A stretch of 64,000 nucleotides of DNA from an uncultured Burkholderiales bacterium (GTDB lineage Bacteria > Pseudomonadota > Gammaproteobacteria > Burkholderiales > Burkholderiaceae). The notes beneath the pieces are model-generated. The model was given only the letters and a program-made list of their open reading frames with translations. It had not been told where the DNA came from and made no database searches. Within the stretch, counting starts at the first letter, position 1. The number at the start of each line of letters is the position of its first letter. The position numbers were made by a program, and so were the translations under genes. The stretch is from NCBI GenBank assembly GCA_946480465.1, contig CAMLJY010000010.1, positions 1-64,000 on the forward strand, in the 5' to 3' direction. Of this stretch, positions 54,226-64,000 are shown in pieces.

Positions 54226-55383
54226 TCAGAGCCGCGCCAGGCGCGCCAGCGCGGCGTTCAGGGTCTCGTCCCGCTTCGCGAAGCAGAAGCGCACCAGGCC
54301 CTGGTTGCGGCCGTCGCCATAGAAGGCGGACAGCGGGATGGCGGCGACGCCGATCTCGCTGGTGAGCCAGCGGCAGAAGGCCTCCTCGCCCAGGTCGCTG
54401 ATGGCGCTGTAGTCCACGCACTGGAAGTAGCTGCCTTCGCTGGGCAGCAGCTTGAAGCGCGTGCCGGCGAGGCCGGCGCGGAAGAGGTCGCGCTTGCGCT
54501 GGTAGAAGGCGGCCAGCTCGCGGTGCGGCCTGGGGTCGGCCATGAAGCGGGCCAGGCCGTGCTGCATCGGCGTGTTCACCGTGAACACGTTGAACTGGTG
54601 CACCTTGCGGAACTCGGCCATCAGCGGCGCGGGCGCCGCCACGTAGCCCACCTTCCAGCCGGTGACGTGGTAGGTTTTGCCGAAGCTGGAGATGGCGAAG
54701 CTGCGCGCCGCCAGCTCGGGCAGCGTGGCCACGCTGGCGTGCGGCTCGCCGTCGTAGACCATGTGCTCGTAGACCTCGTCCGCGATCACGACCACGTCGG
54801 TCGGGCGCAGCAGCTCGGCCAGCGCCTGCAGGTCCGCCCGGCGCCAGATCGTCGCGCTGGGGTTATGCGGCGTGTTGATCATGATTGCGCGGGTGCGCGG
54901 CGTGATGGCGGCAGCGATGGCCGGAAAGTCGGGCCGGAAGCTGCCGGCCGTCAAGGGCACGCGCACCACGGTGCCGCCGGCCAGCTGCACGTTCGGCACG
55001 TAGCTGTCATAGCAGGGATCGAGGACGATCACCTCGTCGCCGGGCCCCACGGTGGCGAGCACCGCCGTCAGGATGGCCTGCGTGGCGCCGGCGGTGATGG
55101 TGATTTCACTCGCCGCGTCATAGCGCTTGTGATACTCGGCCTCGATCTTGGCCGACACCGCCTCGCGCAGCGGCGCCACGCCCGTCATCGGCGGGTACTG
55201 ATTCAGGCCTTCGCGCATCGCGCCGTTCACCGCGTCCGACAGGCGCGGGTCGCAGTCGAAGTCCGGGAATCCCTGGCCCAGGTTGACCGCGCCATGCTCG
55301 GCGGCCAGCGCCGACATCACGGTGAAGATGGTCGTGCCTACGTTGTGCAGGCGGCTGGGGAAGATGGGGGTGCGGAAGCTCAT
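54226..55383 (-). CDS. ybdL: Methionine-type PLP aminotransferase (YbdL-like)
   Basis: 385 residues. Fold-type I: LGQGFPDFDCD, NQYPPMTGVAPLREAVSAKI, DPCYDSYVPNVQLAGG, ADEVYEHMVYDG, and PLP lysine K236 in SSFGKTYHVTGWKVGY. The opening MSFRTPIFPSRLHNVGTTIFTVMSALA matches the YbdL/kynurenine aminotransferase group, which transaminates methionine and aromatic residues and recycles methionine from ketomethiobutyrate. It lies just downstream of the CysB-type regulator, with 13 bases between. Confidence 0.88.
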   Translation of the reverse strand: MSFRTPIFPSRLHNVGTTIFTVMSALAAEHGAVNLGQGFPDFDCDPRLSDAVNGAMREGLNQYPPMTGVAPLREAVSAKIEAEYHKRYDAASEITITAGATQAILTAVLATVGPGDEVIVLDPCYDSYVPNVQLAGGTVVRVPLTAGSFRPDFPAIAAAITPRTRAIMINTPHNPSATIWRRADLQALAELLRPTDVVVIADEVYEHMVYDGEPHASVATLPELAARSFAISSFGKTYHVTGWKVGYVAAPAPLMAEFRKVHQFNVFTVNTPMQHGLARFMADPRPHRELAAFYQRKRDLFRAGLAGTRFKLLPSEGSYFQCVDYSAISDLGEEAFCRWLTSEIGVAAIPLSAFYGDGRNQGLVRFCFAKRDETLNAALARLARL

Positions 55384-55396
55384 GGCTGCGTGAAGC

Positions 55397-56341
55397 TCAA
55401 AGGTCGTAGTGAGCCGCCTCGCCGGCCATCGCGCGCTCGAGCAGCGGCCGGGTCAGGCGGTCGGAGAGCAGCTCGGCGAAGGCAAACACGAAGTGGCGCA
55501 GGTAGGCGCCGCGCTTGAAGGCAACGCGCGAGGTGTTGGGGCCGAACAGGTGGCCGACAGGGCGCGAGGCCAGGTCACCGCCGGGCGGGTCGTCGCGCAC
55601 CGCCATCTCGGAGACCAGGCCCACGCCCATGCCCAGCCGCACGTAGGTCTTGATGACGTCGGCGTCGATGGCCTCCAGCGCCACGTGCGGCTCCAGCCGC
55701 GCGCGCTGGAAGGCGGCGTCGATGCGCGAGCGGCCGCTGAAGGTGGGGTGGTAGGTGACCAGCGGCTCGGCGGCCAGCTGCTCGAGCGTGGGCCGCTCCA
55801 CCGCCGCCAGCGGATGCCGCGCCGGCACCACCAGCACGTGCTGCCACTGGTAGCACGGCAGGCTGACCAGTCCTTCGACGTCCGCCAGGGCCTCGGTCGC
55901 CAGGCCGATCTCGGCCACGTCGTCGGCCAGCATGCGCGCCACGTCGGCGGGCGTGCCCTGGTGCAGCACCACCTGCACCTTGGGAAAGCGCTTGCGCAAC
56001 TGGGCCACCGGCTCGGGCAGGAAGTAGCGCGCCTGCGAATGCGTGGTCGCGATGGACAGCGTGCCCGCGTCCTGTTTCGAGAACTCGTCGCCGATGCGCT
56101 TGAGGTTGGCCACCTCGCGCATGATGACCTCGATCGACTTCAGCACCAGCAGCCCCGGCTCGGTGACGCGGCGGATGCGCTTGCCGTGGCGGGCGAAGAT
56201 GTCGACGCCCAGCTCCTCCTCCAGCTCGAGGATGGCCTTGCTGATGCCCGGCTGCGAGGTGTGCAGCGCCTTGGCGGTCTCGGTCAGGTTGAGGTTGCGG
56301 CGCACAGCCTCCTGCACGAAGCGGAACTGGTGCAGGTTCAC
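55397..56341 (-). CDS. cysB: CysB-family LysR regulator of sulfur assimilation
   Basis: 314 residues from GTG 56341, which overlaps the cbiX stop as GTGA. N-terminal LysR HTH (MNLHQFRFVQEAVRRNLNLTETAKALHTSQPGISKAILELEEELG) of the CysB/Cbl subgroup, ligand domain with LSIATTHSQARYFLPEPVAQLRKRFP and FKRGAYLRHFVFAFAEL, both characteristic of CysB. CysB proteins bind N-acetylserine or adenylylsulfate and activate sulfate/sulfonate genes. The neighbours fit: CbiX for sirohaem (sulfite reductase) and a methionine aminotransferase. Confidence 0.92.
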   Translation of the reverse strand: MNLHQFRFVQEAVRRNLNLTETAKALHTSQPGISKAILELEEELGVDIFARHGKRIRRVTEPGLLVLKSIEVIMREVANLKRIGDEFSKQDAGTLSIATTHSQARYFLPEPVAQLRKRFPKVQVVLHQGTPADVARMLADDVAEIGLATEALADVEGLVSLPCYQWQHVLVVPARHPLAAVERPTLEQLAAEPLVTYHPTFSGRSRIDAAFQRARLEPHVALEAIDADVIKTYVRLGMGVGLVSEMAVRDDPPGGDLASRPVGHLFGPNTSRVAFKRGAYLRHFVFAFAELLSDRLTRPLLERAMAGEAAHYDL

Positions 56342-56724
56342 CGGACGCTCACTTCGGGCAGCAGCGCGGCGTCCAGCGCCACGCTGGCCATGGCCGCGAC
56401 GACACCTTCGGCCTCGCCGACCGCCGGGTGCAGGCGCCATTGCACCGCCGGGTGCTCGGCCTGCAACTGCGCCATCAGCACCGGGATGTCCTTGCGCACG
56501 TGGCCGCCGGCCCCCAGGAACAGCGGCAACACGTCCACCGCGGTGCAGCCCGCCGCGGCGAGCCGCGCTCCGGCCTGCACGAGGCCCGGGACCATGAACT
56601 CGAGGAAGGCCAGCTCCACGGGCATGTCCGGCCGCGCGGCACGGCAGCGCTGCGCAACCGCGTTGAAGGGCCGCGCCCAGGCGGGATCGCGGGCGCCATG
56701 GGCGAACAACAACAGCCCGTTCAT
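56338..56724 (-). CDS. cbiX: Sirohydrochlorin chelatase CbiX (short form)
   Basis: 128 residues from ATG 56724. One CbiX domain: GLLLFAHGARDPAWARPF with the metal-site histidine, VELAFLEFMVPGLVQAGARL, and VLPLFLGAGGHVRKDIPVL with the second histidine. Half-size CbiX/SirB proteins dimerise to insert Co or Fe into sirohydrochlorin; next to cysB the product is probably sirohaem for sulfite reductase. Translationally coupled to cysB by GTGA. Confidence 0.9.
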   Translation of the reverse strand: MNGLLLFAHGARDPAWARPFNAVAQRCRAARPDMPVELAFLEFMVPGLVQAGARLAAAGCTAVDVLPLFLGAGGHVRKDIPVLMAQLQAEHPAVQWRLHPAVGEAEGVVAAMASVALDAALLPEVSVR

Positions 56725-56857
56725 GTCCGGCGCCACTTCGACAAAGCCTCGGAGCGCAAAGGCGCGGCTTTCCAAGCAGGCGCCGCGGAACCTGCCTGGC
56801 CGGGCCGCTGGCATCGCGCAGCTTGGGCGGAGGCGCCAAAGGCGCTTCGGGGGAGGG

Positions 56858-57979
56858 TCATCTGTACCTCACGAGCCACGCGAAGGCGGCCATCGACAGC
56901 AACAGGAACAACAGACTCGGCGCGCCGGCCACCATCCACGGCGTCCACTGCTTCAACAGGCCCAGGTGGCCGCTCACGTTGTTCAGCAGCACGAAGGCGA
57001 TGCCGAGCATGATGCCGCCGAACACCTTGTAGCTGATGCCGCCTGCGCGCGCGTGCAGGTAAGCGAAGGGCAGGGCCAGCGCCACCATCACGATGCAGGC
57101 GAGCGGATAGAAGGCCTTCTTCCAGAACTGGATCTCGTGGCGCTGCGTGGCCTGGTCCTGGTCGGTCAGGTGCGCGCTGTAGCGCCACAGCTCCACCGTG
57201 GACATGGTCTGCACCGGCAGCAGGGCCGCGGCCACCACGTTGGCATCCAGCGTACTGCGCCAGTGCATCTCGGCCTGGTTCTGCATGGCCAGCCGGGCGT
57301 TGTCGTGCGCCTGGTCGGGCACCGGCCAATCGGTGCGATGCACCTGCCGCAGCCGCCACTCGCCGCCGGGAGTCACGGTGGCGCTCATCGCGCCGATCTG
57401 CGTGCGCAGGCGGCCTTCGGCATCGAACTCGTAGATGCGGATGCCGCGCAGCTCGCCGCTGGTCGCGATGCTCGCGACATTGACCGAGACGTTGCGAACG
57501 CCTTCGGGGCCGTTGCGGCGTTCCTTCAGCCAGGCGCCGCCGCGGCCCGGGGCCACGCCGCCCACGGCGCGCGCGGAGCTGCGCATCAGCACCGCCTCGC
57601 GTTCGCTCGCGGGCGAGACGTAGTCGCCGACGACAAAGGTGATGGCCGCGAAGGCCAGGCCCGGCACGGCCAGCAGCCCCAGTGCCCGCCCCGGTCCAAG
57701 GCCTCCGGTGCGCAGGATCGTGAACTCGGAGGACTGCGCGAGCCGCGCCATCGCGTAGATGGTGCCGATCAGCACCGCGATGGGGAACAGCTCGTAGAAG
57801 TGGCCTGGCACTTCGAACACCGCGCGCGCCATCGCCAGGCCGACGGTGTAGCCGTCGCGGCCGACGTTGTCGAGCTCGTCGACCACGTCGATGAAGAAGA
57901 ACAGCGACAGGAAGGCGATGGCGACGAAGGCCACCGACCAGAGGATGTCGCGGTAGAGCAGGCGGCGGACGGTCTTCAT
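56858..57979 (-). CDS. lptG: LPS export ABC transporter permease LptG
   Basis: 373 residues. YjgP/YjgQ family, six membrane helices with a large periplasmic beta-jellyroll between helices 3 and 4. Visible: RRLLYRDILWSVAFVAIAF, LVGTIYAMARL-type segment (VLIGTIYAMARLAQSSEFTILRTGGL) with the conserved E/R coupling-helix region, and C-terminal VFGGIMLGIAFVLLNNVSGHLGLL. With LptF and LptB it drives lipopolysaccharide extraction from the inner membrane. Its ATG overlaps the lptF stop (57976-57979). Confidence 0.95.
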   Translation of the reverse strand: MKTVRRLLYRDILWSVAFVAIAFLSLFFFIDVVDELDNVGRDGYTVGLAMARAVFEVPGHFYELFPIAVLIGTIYAMARLAQSSEFTILRTGGLGPGRALGLLAVPGLAFAAITFVVGDYVSPASEREAVLMRSSARAVGGVAPGRGGAWLKERRNGPEGVRNVSVNVASIATSGELRGIRIYEFDAEGRLRTQIGAMSATVTPGGEWRLRQVHRTDWPVPDQAHDNARLAMQNQAEMHWRSTLDANVVAAALLPVQTMSTVELWRYSAHLTDQDQATQRHEIQFWKKAFYPLACIVMVALALPFAYLHARAGGISYKVFGGIMLGIAFVLLNNVSGHLGLLKQWTPWMVAGAPSLLFLLLSMAAFAWLVRYR

Positions 57980-59070
57980 GCGGCGGCCGCCTTGCGCGAA
58001 CCGGCCATCAGCGACGCGCCGTTGTCACGCCACCAGATCAGCCCCAGGGCCAGCGCCAGACCGGAGCCGTGCAGCAGCAGCATCATCGGCCCGAAGCCCA
58101 GGCGGCCGCCGGCGATCCAGGCCTGCGACAGGTTGATCAGGTTGAAGTAGACGACGAAGGCCAGCAGCGCGAACAGCAGGTTCCAGTTGCTGGCGCGGCG
58201 GGGGTTGGTGGCGGCCAGGCCGATGCCCAGCAGCAGCAGGTTGGCTGCGGCGAACAGCAGGCCGAAGCGCCAGGCGAGCTCGCCCTGGTGGCGCGGCGTG
58301 GGTTCGCGCAACAGCTCCAGCGTGTCCAGCGTGCGCGGCGGGCGCGTGCTGGCTTCGCGCGAGGAACGTTCGTCGACCAGCACGCGGTAGTCCTCGAAGG
58401 AAGCCAGCGTGCGCGAGCCGTTGCCGTGGTCCACCTCGTTGCGCTGGCCGTTCTCCAGCACCAGGGTGCGGTCCTTGCCGCTCACTTCGAGCCGGCCGGT
58501 GCGGGCGGCGGTCACCGACTCCACTTGCGCCTTGCGTGTCAGGATGAACACGTTGTGGCCATCGTGGCCTTCCTGGCTGGCGCGGTCGACGAAGAAGACG
58601 CGGTTGCCGTCGCGCGAGGTCTGGAAGACACCGGGCGCGACGCGCGACAGGTCGGACCGCTGCTCGTAGCGCTGGCGGATCTCGGTGCTGCTGCGGTTGC
58701 CCCAGGGCCAGACGAAGATCAGCAGCACGCCGATCACCAGCAGCACCGGCCAGGCCATGCGCAACACCGGCGCGCCGAAGCGGGCGAGGCCGATGCCACT
58801 GGCGAACCACACCGCCATTTCGCTGTCTCGGTACATGCGGCCCAGCGACAGCACGACGGCGATGAAGAGGGACAAGGCCATCATCGTCGGCAGGTGGCCC
58901 AGCGCCGCGTAGCCCAGCACCAGCACGACGTCTTCCGGCGCCACCACGCCGCCGGCGGCCTGGCCGACGGTGCGGATCAGCATCGCGGTGATCACGATGG
59001 TGAGGATCACCACCAGCGTCGCGCCGAAGCTGCGGCCCAGCTCTCTGCGCACAGTTGAATCGAATAACAT
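57976..59070 (-). CDS. lptF: LPS export ABC transporter permease LptF
   Basis: 364 residues from ATG 59070 (MLFDSTVRRELGRSFGATL); an ATG five codons earlier is possible. Same YjgP/YjgQ architecture as LptG: MALSLFIAVVLSLGRMYRDSEMAVWFASGIG coupling region, periplasmic jellyroll, and C-terminal LLFALLAFVVYFNLINLSQAWI. It is the first gene of the lptF-lptG pair, divergent from pepA, a conserved beta/gamma-proteobacterial arrangement. Confidence 0.95.
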   Translation of the reverse strand: MLFDSTVRRELGRSFGATLVVILTIVITAMLIRTVGQAAGGVVAPEDVVLVLGYAALGHLPTMMALSLFIAVVLSLGRMYRDSEMAVWFASGIGLARFGAPVLRMAWPVLLVIGVLLIFVWPWGNRSSTEIRQRYEQRSDLSRVAPGVFQTSRDGNRVFFVDRASQEGHDGHNVFILTRKAQVESVTAARTGRLEVSGKDRTLVLENGQRNEVDHGNGSRTLASFEDYRVLVDERSSREASTRPPRTLDTLELLREPTPRHQGELAWRFGLLFAAANLLLLGIGLAATNPRRASNWNLLFALLAFVVYFNLINLSQAWIAGGRLGFGPMMLLLHGSGLALALGLIWWRDNGASLMAGSRKAAAA

Positions 59071-59177
59071 CGTCCGCCCAGTCAACGAGGGGCCATTCCC
59101 GAGTTGACTGATCCCCTCGGGTGGCGGCGGCGGGCATTGCCGCCGCTCGGGGGCCCCACAACAAACCCTGAGTGATT

Positions 59178-60641
59178 ATGGACTTCCGAACTCAAGTGAT
59201 CGCACCTGGGGCCACGAGCCGCCTGGCCGCCGACGCACTGCTGATCGTGACGACCGGAGACAAGCTCGCAACCGGCCTGGACGCCCCGATCGAGGCCGCC
59301 ATCCAGCAGGCCATCGCGGCCGAGGACTTTGCGCTGAAGAACGGCAAGCTCGCCTACCTGCGCCAAGTTGATGGCGTGAAGGCGCCGCGCGTGGCGGTGG
59401 TGCACGCGGCCAATGGCAGCGCCAAGGCGCTGAAGGGCGCGGCCGCCGCCGGGCTGGGTGCATTGAAGGGCATGGCCGTGAAGCACCTGGCCGTGCAATT
59501 GAACGGCTTCGGCAGCCTGATGGGCGCGCATGCGGAAGCCATCGCCGCCGCGGCCGGCGATGCGGTCTACGTCTACCGCACGACCAAGCCCAGCGCGCCT
59601 CCCGCGCCGAAGCTCGAGAAGCTGACGCTGCTGGTGGCCGACAAGGCCGAAGCCGCCGCGGCCAACGCCGGCCTGCAGCGCGGCGCCGCCATTGCCGAAG
59701 GCGTGACGCTGGCGCGCGAGCTGGCCAACCGCCCCGGCAACCACTGCACGCCCACGCTGCTGGCCGAGGAAGCGCGCAAGATGGCCAAGGCCCACGGCCT
59801 GCGCATCGAGGTGATGGACCGCAAGGCGATCGAGAAGATCGGCATGGGCTCCTTCCTCGCCGTGGCGCAGGGATCGGACGAGCCGCCGCGCTTCATCGTC
59901 ATGCACTACCAGGGCGCGTCCAAGAGTGCCGCGCCGGTGGTGCTGGTGGGCAAGGGCATCACCTTCGACACCGGCGGCATCTCGTTGAAGCCCGGCGCCG
60001 AAATGGACGAGATGAAGTTCGACATGGGCGGCGCCGCCAGCATCATCGGCACCATGCGCGCCATTGCGCAGCTGAAGCCCAAGCTCAACGTCGTGGGCAT
60101 CGTCGCGGCGACCGAGAACATGCCCGGTGGCCGCGCGGTGAAGCCGGGCGACGTGGTGACCAGCCTGTCGGGCCAGACCATCGAGATCCTGAACACCGAC
60201 GCCGAGGGCCGGCTGATCCTTTGCGATGCACTGACCTACGCCGAGCGCTTCAAGCCCGCCGCGGTGATCGACATCGCCACGCTGACAGGCGCCTGCGTGA
60301 TCGCGCTGGGCAACGTGCGCAGCGGCCTCTTCAGCCCCGACGACGTCCTGGCCGCGGAGCTGCAAGCCGCGGGCGATGCGGCGCTCGATCCCTGCTGGCG
60401 CATGCCGGTGGACGACGACTACGACGAAGGGCTCAAGAGCAACTTCGCCGACATGGCCAACATCGCCGGCCGCGCCGGCGGCGCGATCACCGCGGCGATG
60501 TTCTTGAAGCGCTTCACGTCCAAGCTGCGCTGGGCGCACCTGGACATCGCCGGCACGGGCTGGAAGTCCGGCGCGGCGAAGGGGGGCACGGGGCGCCCGG
60601 TCGGCCTGCTGACCCACTACCTGCTGTCGCAGGCAAAGTAG
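59178..60641 (+). CDS. pepA: Cytosol (leucyl) aminopeptidase
   Basis: 487 residues from ATG 59178; a GTG two codons earlier is also possible. Family M17. The catalytic C-terminal domain has VGKGITFDTGGISLKPG with the metal lysine and Asp, MKFDMGGAA, ATENMPGGRAVKPGDV, and the signature NTDAEGRL. A dimetal hexamer that removes N-terminal residues from peptides; E. coli PepA also binds DNA. It is divergent from lptF (107-base gap with GC inverted repeats) and followed 19 bases later by holC. Confidence 0.96.
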   Translation: MDFRTQVIAPGATSRLAADALLIVTTGDKLATGLDAPIEAAIQQAIAAEDFALKNGKLAYLRQVDGVKAPRVAVVHAANGSAKALKGAAAAGLGALKGMAVKHLAVQLNGFGSLMGAHAEAIAAAAGDAVYVYRTTKPSAPPAPKLEKLTLLVADKAEAAAANAGLQRGAAIAEGVTLARELANRPGNHCTPTLLAEEARKMAKAHGLRIEVMDRKAIEKIGMGSFLAVAQGSDEPPRFIVMHYQGASKSAAPVVLVGKGITFDTGGISLKPGAEMDEMKFDMGGAASIIGTMRAIAQLKPKLNVVGIVAATENMPGGRAVKPGDVVTSLSGQTIEILNTDAEGRLILCDALTYAERFKPAAVIDIATLTGACVIALGNVRSGLFSPDDVLAAELQAAGDAALDPCWRMPVDDDYDEGLKSNFADMANIAGRAGGAITAAMFLKRFTSKLRWAHLDIAGTGWKSGAAKGGTGRPVGLLTHYLLSQAK

Positions 60642-60660
60642 GCGGCCGCGCCCACCGCGG

Positions 60661-61113
60661 ATGCCGGACATCGCGTTCCACACCGGGCTCGCCGACAAGG
60701 CGACCTACACCTGCCGCCTGTTGCGCAAGGCCTGGCGGCAGGGCGCGCGCGTGGCCGTGACCGGCGCGCCCGAACTGCTGAACCGGCTGGACGTGCTGCT
60801 GTGGACCTTCGAGCACGAGGAGTTCGTGCCGCATGCGCGACTGCGCACCAATGCGCGGCCCGATCCCGCGCTGGCGCGCACGCCGATCTGGTTGATCGAC
60901 GACGCGCAGGCCTGCATCGACCCCCAGGTGCTGGTGAACCTCGGGCCCGCCCCCGCGCCGGGATTCGATCGCTTTGCGCGGGTCATCGAGATCGTTGGCG
61001 AAGGGCCCGAGGACGCGCAGGCGGGCCGCCAGCGCTGGCGCCATTACGTGGCCGCCGGCTTCAAGCCGGTGCTGCACGAGGCCACCGGGGTTTCCCGAGG
61101 TTCGGCCCATTGA
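60661..61113 (+). CDS. holC: DNA polymerase III subunit chi
   Basis: 150 residues. DIAFHTGLADKATYTCRLLRKAWRQGARVAVTGAPELLNRLDVLLWTFEHEEFVPHA is typical of HolC, with the middle segment TPIWLIDDAQ. Chi links the clamp loader to SSB during replication. The pepA-holC order is conserved in proteobacteria; valS, often next, is absent here. Confidence 0.94.
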   Translation: MPDIAFHTGLADKATYTCRLLRKAWRQGARVAVTGAPELLNRLDVLLWTFEHEEFVPHARLRTNARPDPALARTPIWLIDDAQACIDPQVLVNLGPAPAPGFDRFARVIEIVGEGPEDAQAGRQRWRHYVAAGFKPVLHEATGVSRGSAH

Positions 61114-61264
61114 GTCGGCGGCGCCGAATCGTGCCGCGTTATGCCATTCACGGCCCCCCGGCCGCCGGTGACGCGACCGTGTTCGCGCATGGGGTTTGCG
61201 ATCCCTGGTCCCCGAGGATTCCCGATGTGGGGTGTCTAGACAATTGGAGTATGGTTCCGACCCG

Positions 61265-61339
61265 TTGACCGAGCCCCCCCGTGCCGGGTTCGCCCGGCAC
61301 GCCCCACGGGGGTCAAGGAAACTCGGGGCGGCCCGGCAC
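61265..61339 (+). promoter_or_regulatory. Leader with mutually exclusive hairpins before the Liv binding-protein gene
   Basis: A perfect 9-bp stem with TTCG loop (61280-61288 / 61293-61301) competes with two other pairings. CCCCCGTG (61276-61283) can pair with CACGGGGG (61305-61312), an arm that would stack near a TTGACC/GGTCAA outer stem. GTGCCGGG (61281-61288) can also pair with a second CCCGGCAC copy (61332-61339). It lies 63-137 bases before the start. The rest of the 288-base gap from holC has no gene and no clear promoter. Confidence 0.4.
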
Positions 61340-61401
61340 TTCCTTGAATCCATCCCCCGGACGACCTCGAAGTCTCAACCTGTTCCCCTGGAGGTTTTTG
61401 C

Positions 61402-62532
61402 ATGCAATTCCAACTCAAGCTCCTTGTCGCCGCCGCTGCCACGGTTCTTGCCGGAACCGCTTCCGCGCAGGACATGGTCGTCAAGATCGGCCACGTCGGC
61501 CCGGTCTCCGGCGCCCAGGCCCACTACGGCAAGGACAATGAAAACGGCGCCCGCATGGCCGTCGAGGACCTGAATGCCAAGGGCGTGACCATCGGCGGCA
61601 AGAAGGTCAAGCTGGAACTGGTGGCCGAGGACGACGCCGCCGATCCGAAGCAAGGCACCGCCGCCGCGCAGAAGCTGTGCGACGCCAAGGTGAACGGCGT
61701 GGTGGGCCACCTGAACTCCGGCACGACCATCCCCGCTTCGACGATCTACAACAACTGCGGCATCCCGCACGTGACCCCGTCGGCCACCAACCCCAAGCTG
61801 ACGCAGCAGGGCTACAAGACCACGTTCCGCCTGCTGGCCAACGACAACGCGCTGGGCGCCGGCCTGGCCCTGCACGCGGCCAACAACCTGAAGCTGAAGA
61901 AGATCGCCATCATCGACGACCGCACCGCCTACGGCCAGGGCGTGGCCGACGTCTTCAAGAAGACCGCGGCGCAGAAGGGCATCCAGATCGTGGACGAGCA
62001 GTTCACGACCGACAAGGCCACCGACTTCATGGCGATCCTGACCGCCATCAAGTCGAAGGCGCCGGACGGCATCTTCTACGGCGGCATGGACCCGCAAGCC
62101 GGTCCGATGCTGCGCCAGATGGAGCAGCTGGGCCTGGCCAACGTCAAGTTCTTCGGCGGCGACGGCATCTGCACGGCCAAGCTGGCCGAGCTGTCCGGCG
62201 GCGCGAAGACGCTGGGCAACGTGGTCTGCGCCGAAGGCGGCGCATCGCTCGAGAAGATGCCCGGCGGGAAGACCTGGAAGGAGCGCTACGACAAGAAGTA
62301 CCCGGGCCAGTTCCAGGTCTACTCGCCGTACACCTACGACGCGGTGCACGTGCTGGTCGATGCGATGGTGCGCGCCAAGTCGGCCGATCCCAAGGTCTAC
62401 ACGCCGTTCATCACCAAGGCCAACCTGCAGGGCGTGACCACCAAGATCGCGTTCGAGGCCGATGGCGAGCTGAAGAACCCCGCGATGACCCTGTACTCGT
62501 ACAAGGACGGCAAGAAGGTTCCGCTGAACTGA
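61402..62532 (+). CDS. Branched-chain amino-acid ABC transporter substrate-binding protein
   Basis: 376 residues; GGAGG lies 8 bases before ATG 61402. Signal peptide 1-22 (MQFQLKLLVAAAATVLAGTASA, cleavage before QDM). Periplasmic-binding fold type I, LivJ/LivK family: VVKIGHVGPVSGAQAHYGKDNENGARMAVEDLNAKG, GVVGHLNSGTTIPAS, TPSATNPKLTQQGY, and IAIIDDRTAYGQGVAD. It captures leucine/isoleucine/valine or related amino acids in the periplasm. No Liv permease or ATPase follows; a strong terminator comes directly after, so it is transcribed as a single gene. Confidence 0.94.
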   Translation: MQFQLKLLVAAAATVLAGTASAQDMVVKIGHVGPVSGAQAHYGKDNENGARMAVEDLNAKGVTIGGKKVKLELVAEDDAADPKQGTAAAQKLCDAKVNGVVGHLNSGTTIPASTIYNNCGIPHVTPSATNPKLTQQGYKTTFRLLANDNALGAGLALHAANNLKLKKIAIIDDRTAYGQGVADVFKKTAAQKGIQIVDEQFTTDKATDFMAILTAIKSKAPDGIFYGGMDPQAGPMLRQMEQLGLANVKFFGGDGICTAKLAELSGGAKTLGNVVCAEGGASLEKMPGGKTWKERYDKKYPGQFQVYSPYTYDAVHVLVDAMVRAKSADPKVYTPFITKANLQGVTTKIAFEADGELKNPAMTLYSYKDGKKVPLN

Positions 62533-62559
62533 TCAGGCTTTTCCCGAGCCAGAACCCTG

Positions 62560-62587
62560 AAGGGGCGCCGCAAGGCGCCCCTTTTTT
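62560..62587 (+). terminator. Strong rho-independent terminator
   Basis: A perfect 10-bp stem AAGGGGCGCC / GGCGCCCCTT with a GCAA tetraloop, followed by six T (62582-62587), 28 bases after the binding-protein stop. It separates this gene from the convergent glgP. Confidence 0.95.
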
Positions 62588-62605
62588 CTTGGCCGGGCGC
62601 CCGCT

Positions 62606-64000
<1,395 letters not shown>

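Overview
The window is about 69-70% GC by eye, gene-dense, and reads as an ordinary chromosome segment of a Burkholderiales betaproteobacterium (Rubrivivax/Ideonella/Roseateles-like rather than Burkholderia; inferred from gene order and protein style, not from a search). Support comes from the order alaA-hom-thrC-mobB-moeA-moaD-moaE, lptG-lptF divergent from pepA-holC, nadA-nadC, a CysB-type regulator coupled to CbiX, and pervasive ATGA/GTGA start-stop overlaps. There is no integrase, transposase, phage module or CRISPR array. Most genes are housekeeping or common accessory metabolism.

Layout. 1-2.1 kb: tail of an M3 oligopeptidase, then a radical SAM/SPASM protein with an inserted Ig-like domain. 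2.1-5.0 kb (minus): PhoH/PIN ATPase, Bcp peroxiredoxin with a clear terminator, Mth938-like protein. 5.0-11.2 kb (plus): alanine/homoserine/threonine synthesis running into molybdenum cofactor genes. 11.2-18.4 kb: a DapA-superfamily gene facing the other way, then moaE, flavin reductase, acyl-CoA dehydrogenase, a MerR/TipAS-type regulator, an MFS exporter and an acyltransferase packed on the plus strand. 18.4-23.2 kb: clpB behind a sigma32-like promoter, and a TonB-dependent receptor. 23.3-31 kb: nadB, a secreted haem-motif protein, a two-component system divergent from a MipA/OmpV porin-like gene, then nadC-nadA.

31-34 kb holds the least familiar unit: a ComFB-domain protein between two related proteins that each end in a roadblock/LC7-like domain. 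34-45.9 kb is a run of regulator/transporter/enzyme pairs with divergent control regions: AraC/MFS, MocR-LysE/serine-threonine dehydratase, a DJ-1 family protein/GlxA regulator, a ThDP enzyme, EamA/Lrp, and RraA. tRNA-Pro(UGG) and tRNA-Arg(UCU) bracket a serralysin-like RTX protease and small unknown genes (46-48.6 kb). 48.7-56.7 kb carries a YfcG-type GST, an unknown protein, a split ACAD10/11-like pair (acyl-CoA dehydrogenase plus kinase), a Crp-type regulator, a class II aldolase, a methionine aminotransferase, a CysB-type regulator and CbiX. 56.8-61.1 kb: lptGF and pepA-holC. The window closes with a Liv-type binding protein, which has a structured leader and a strong terminator, and the 3' part of glycogen phosphorylase.

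I found no single dramatic new system. The best leads are the ComFB/roadblock triplet, the radical SAM protein with an internal Ig-like domain, a 12-codon leader ORF overlapping the TTG start of alaA, and the foldable leader of the Liv gene. All functional calls come from reading motifs and remembered family sequences; no searches were run.
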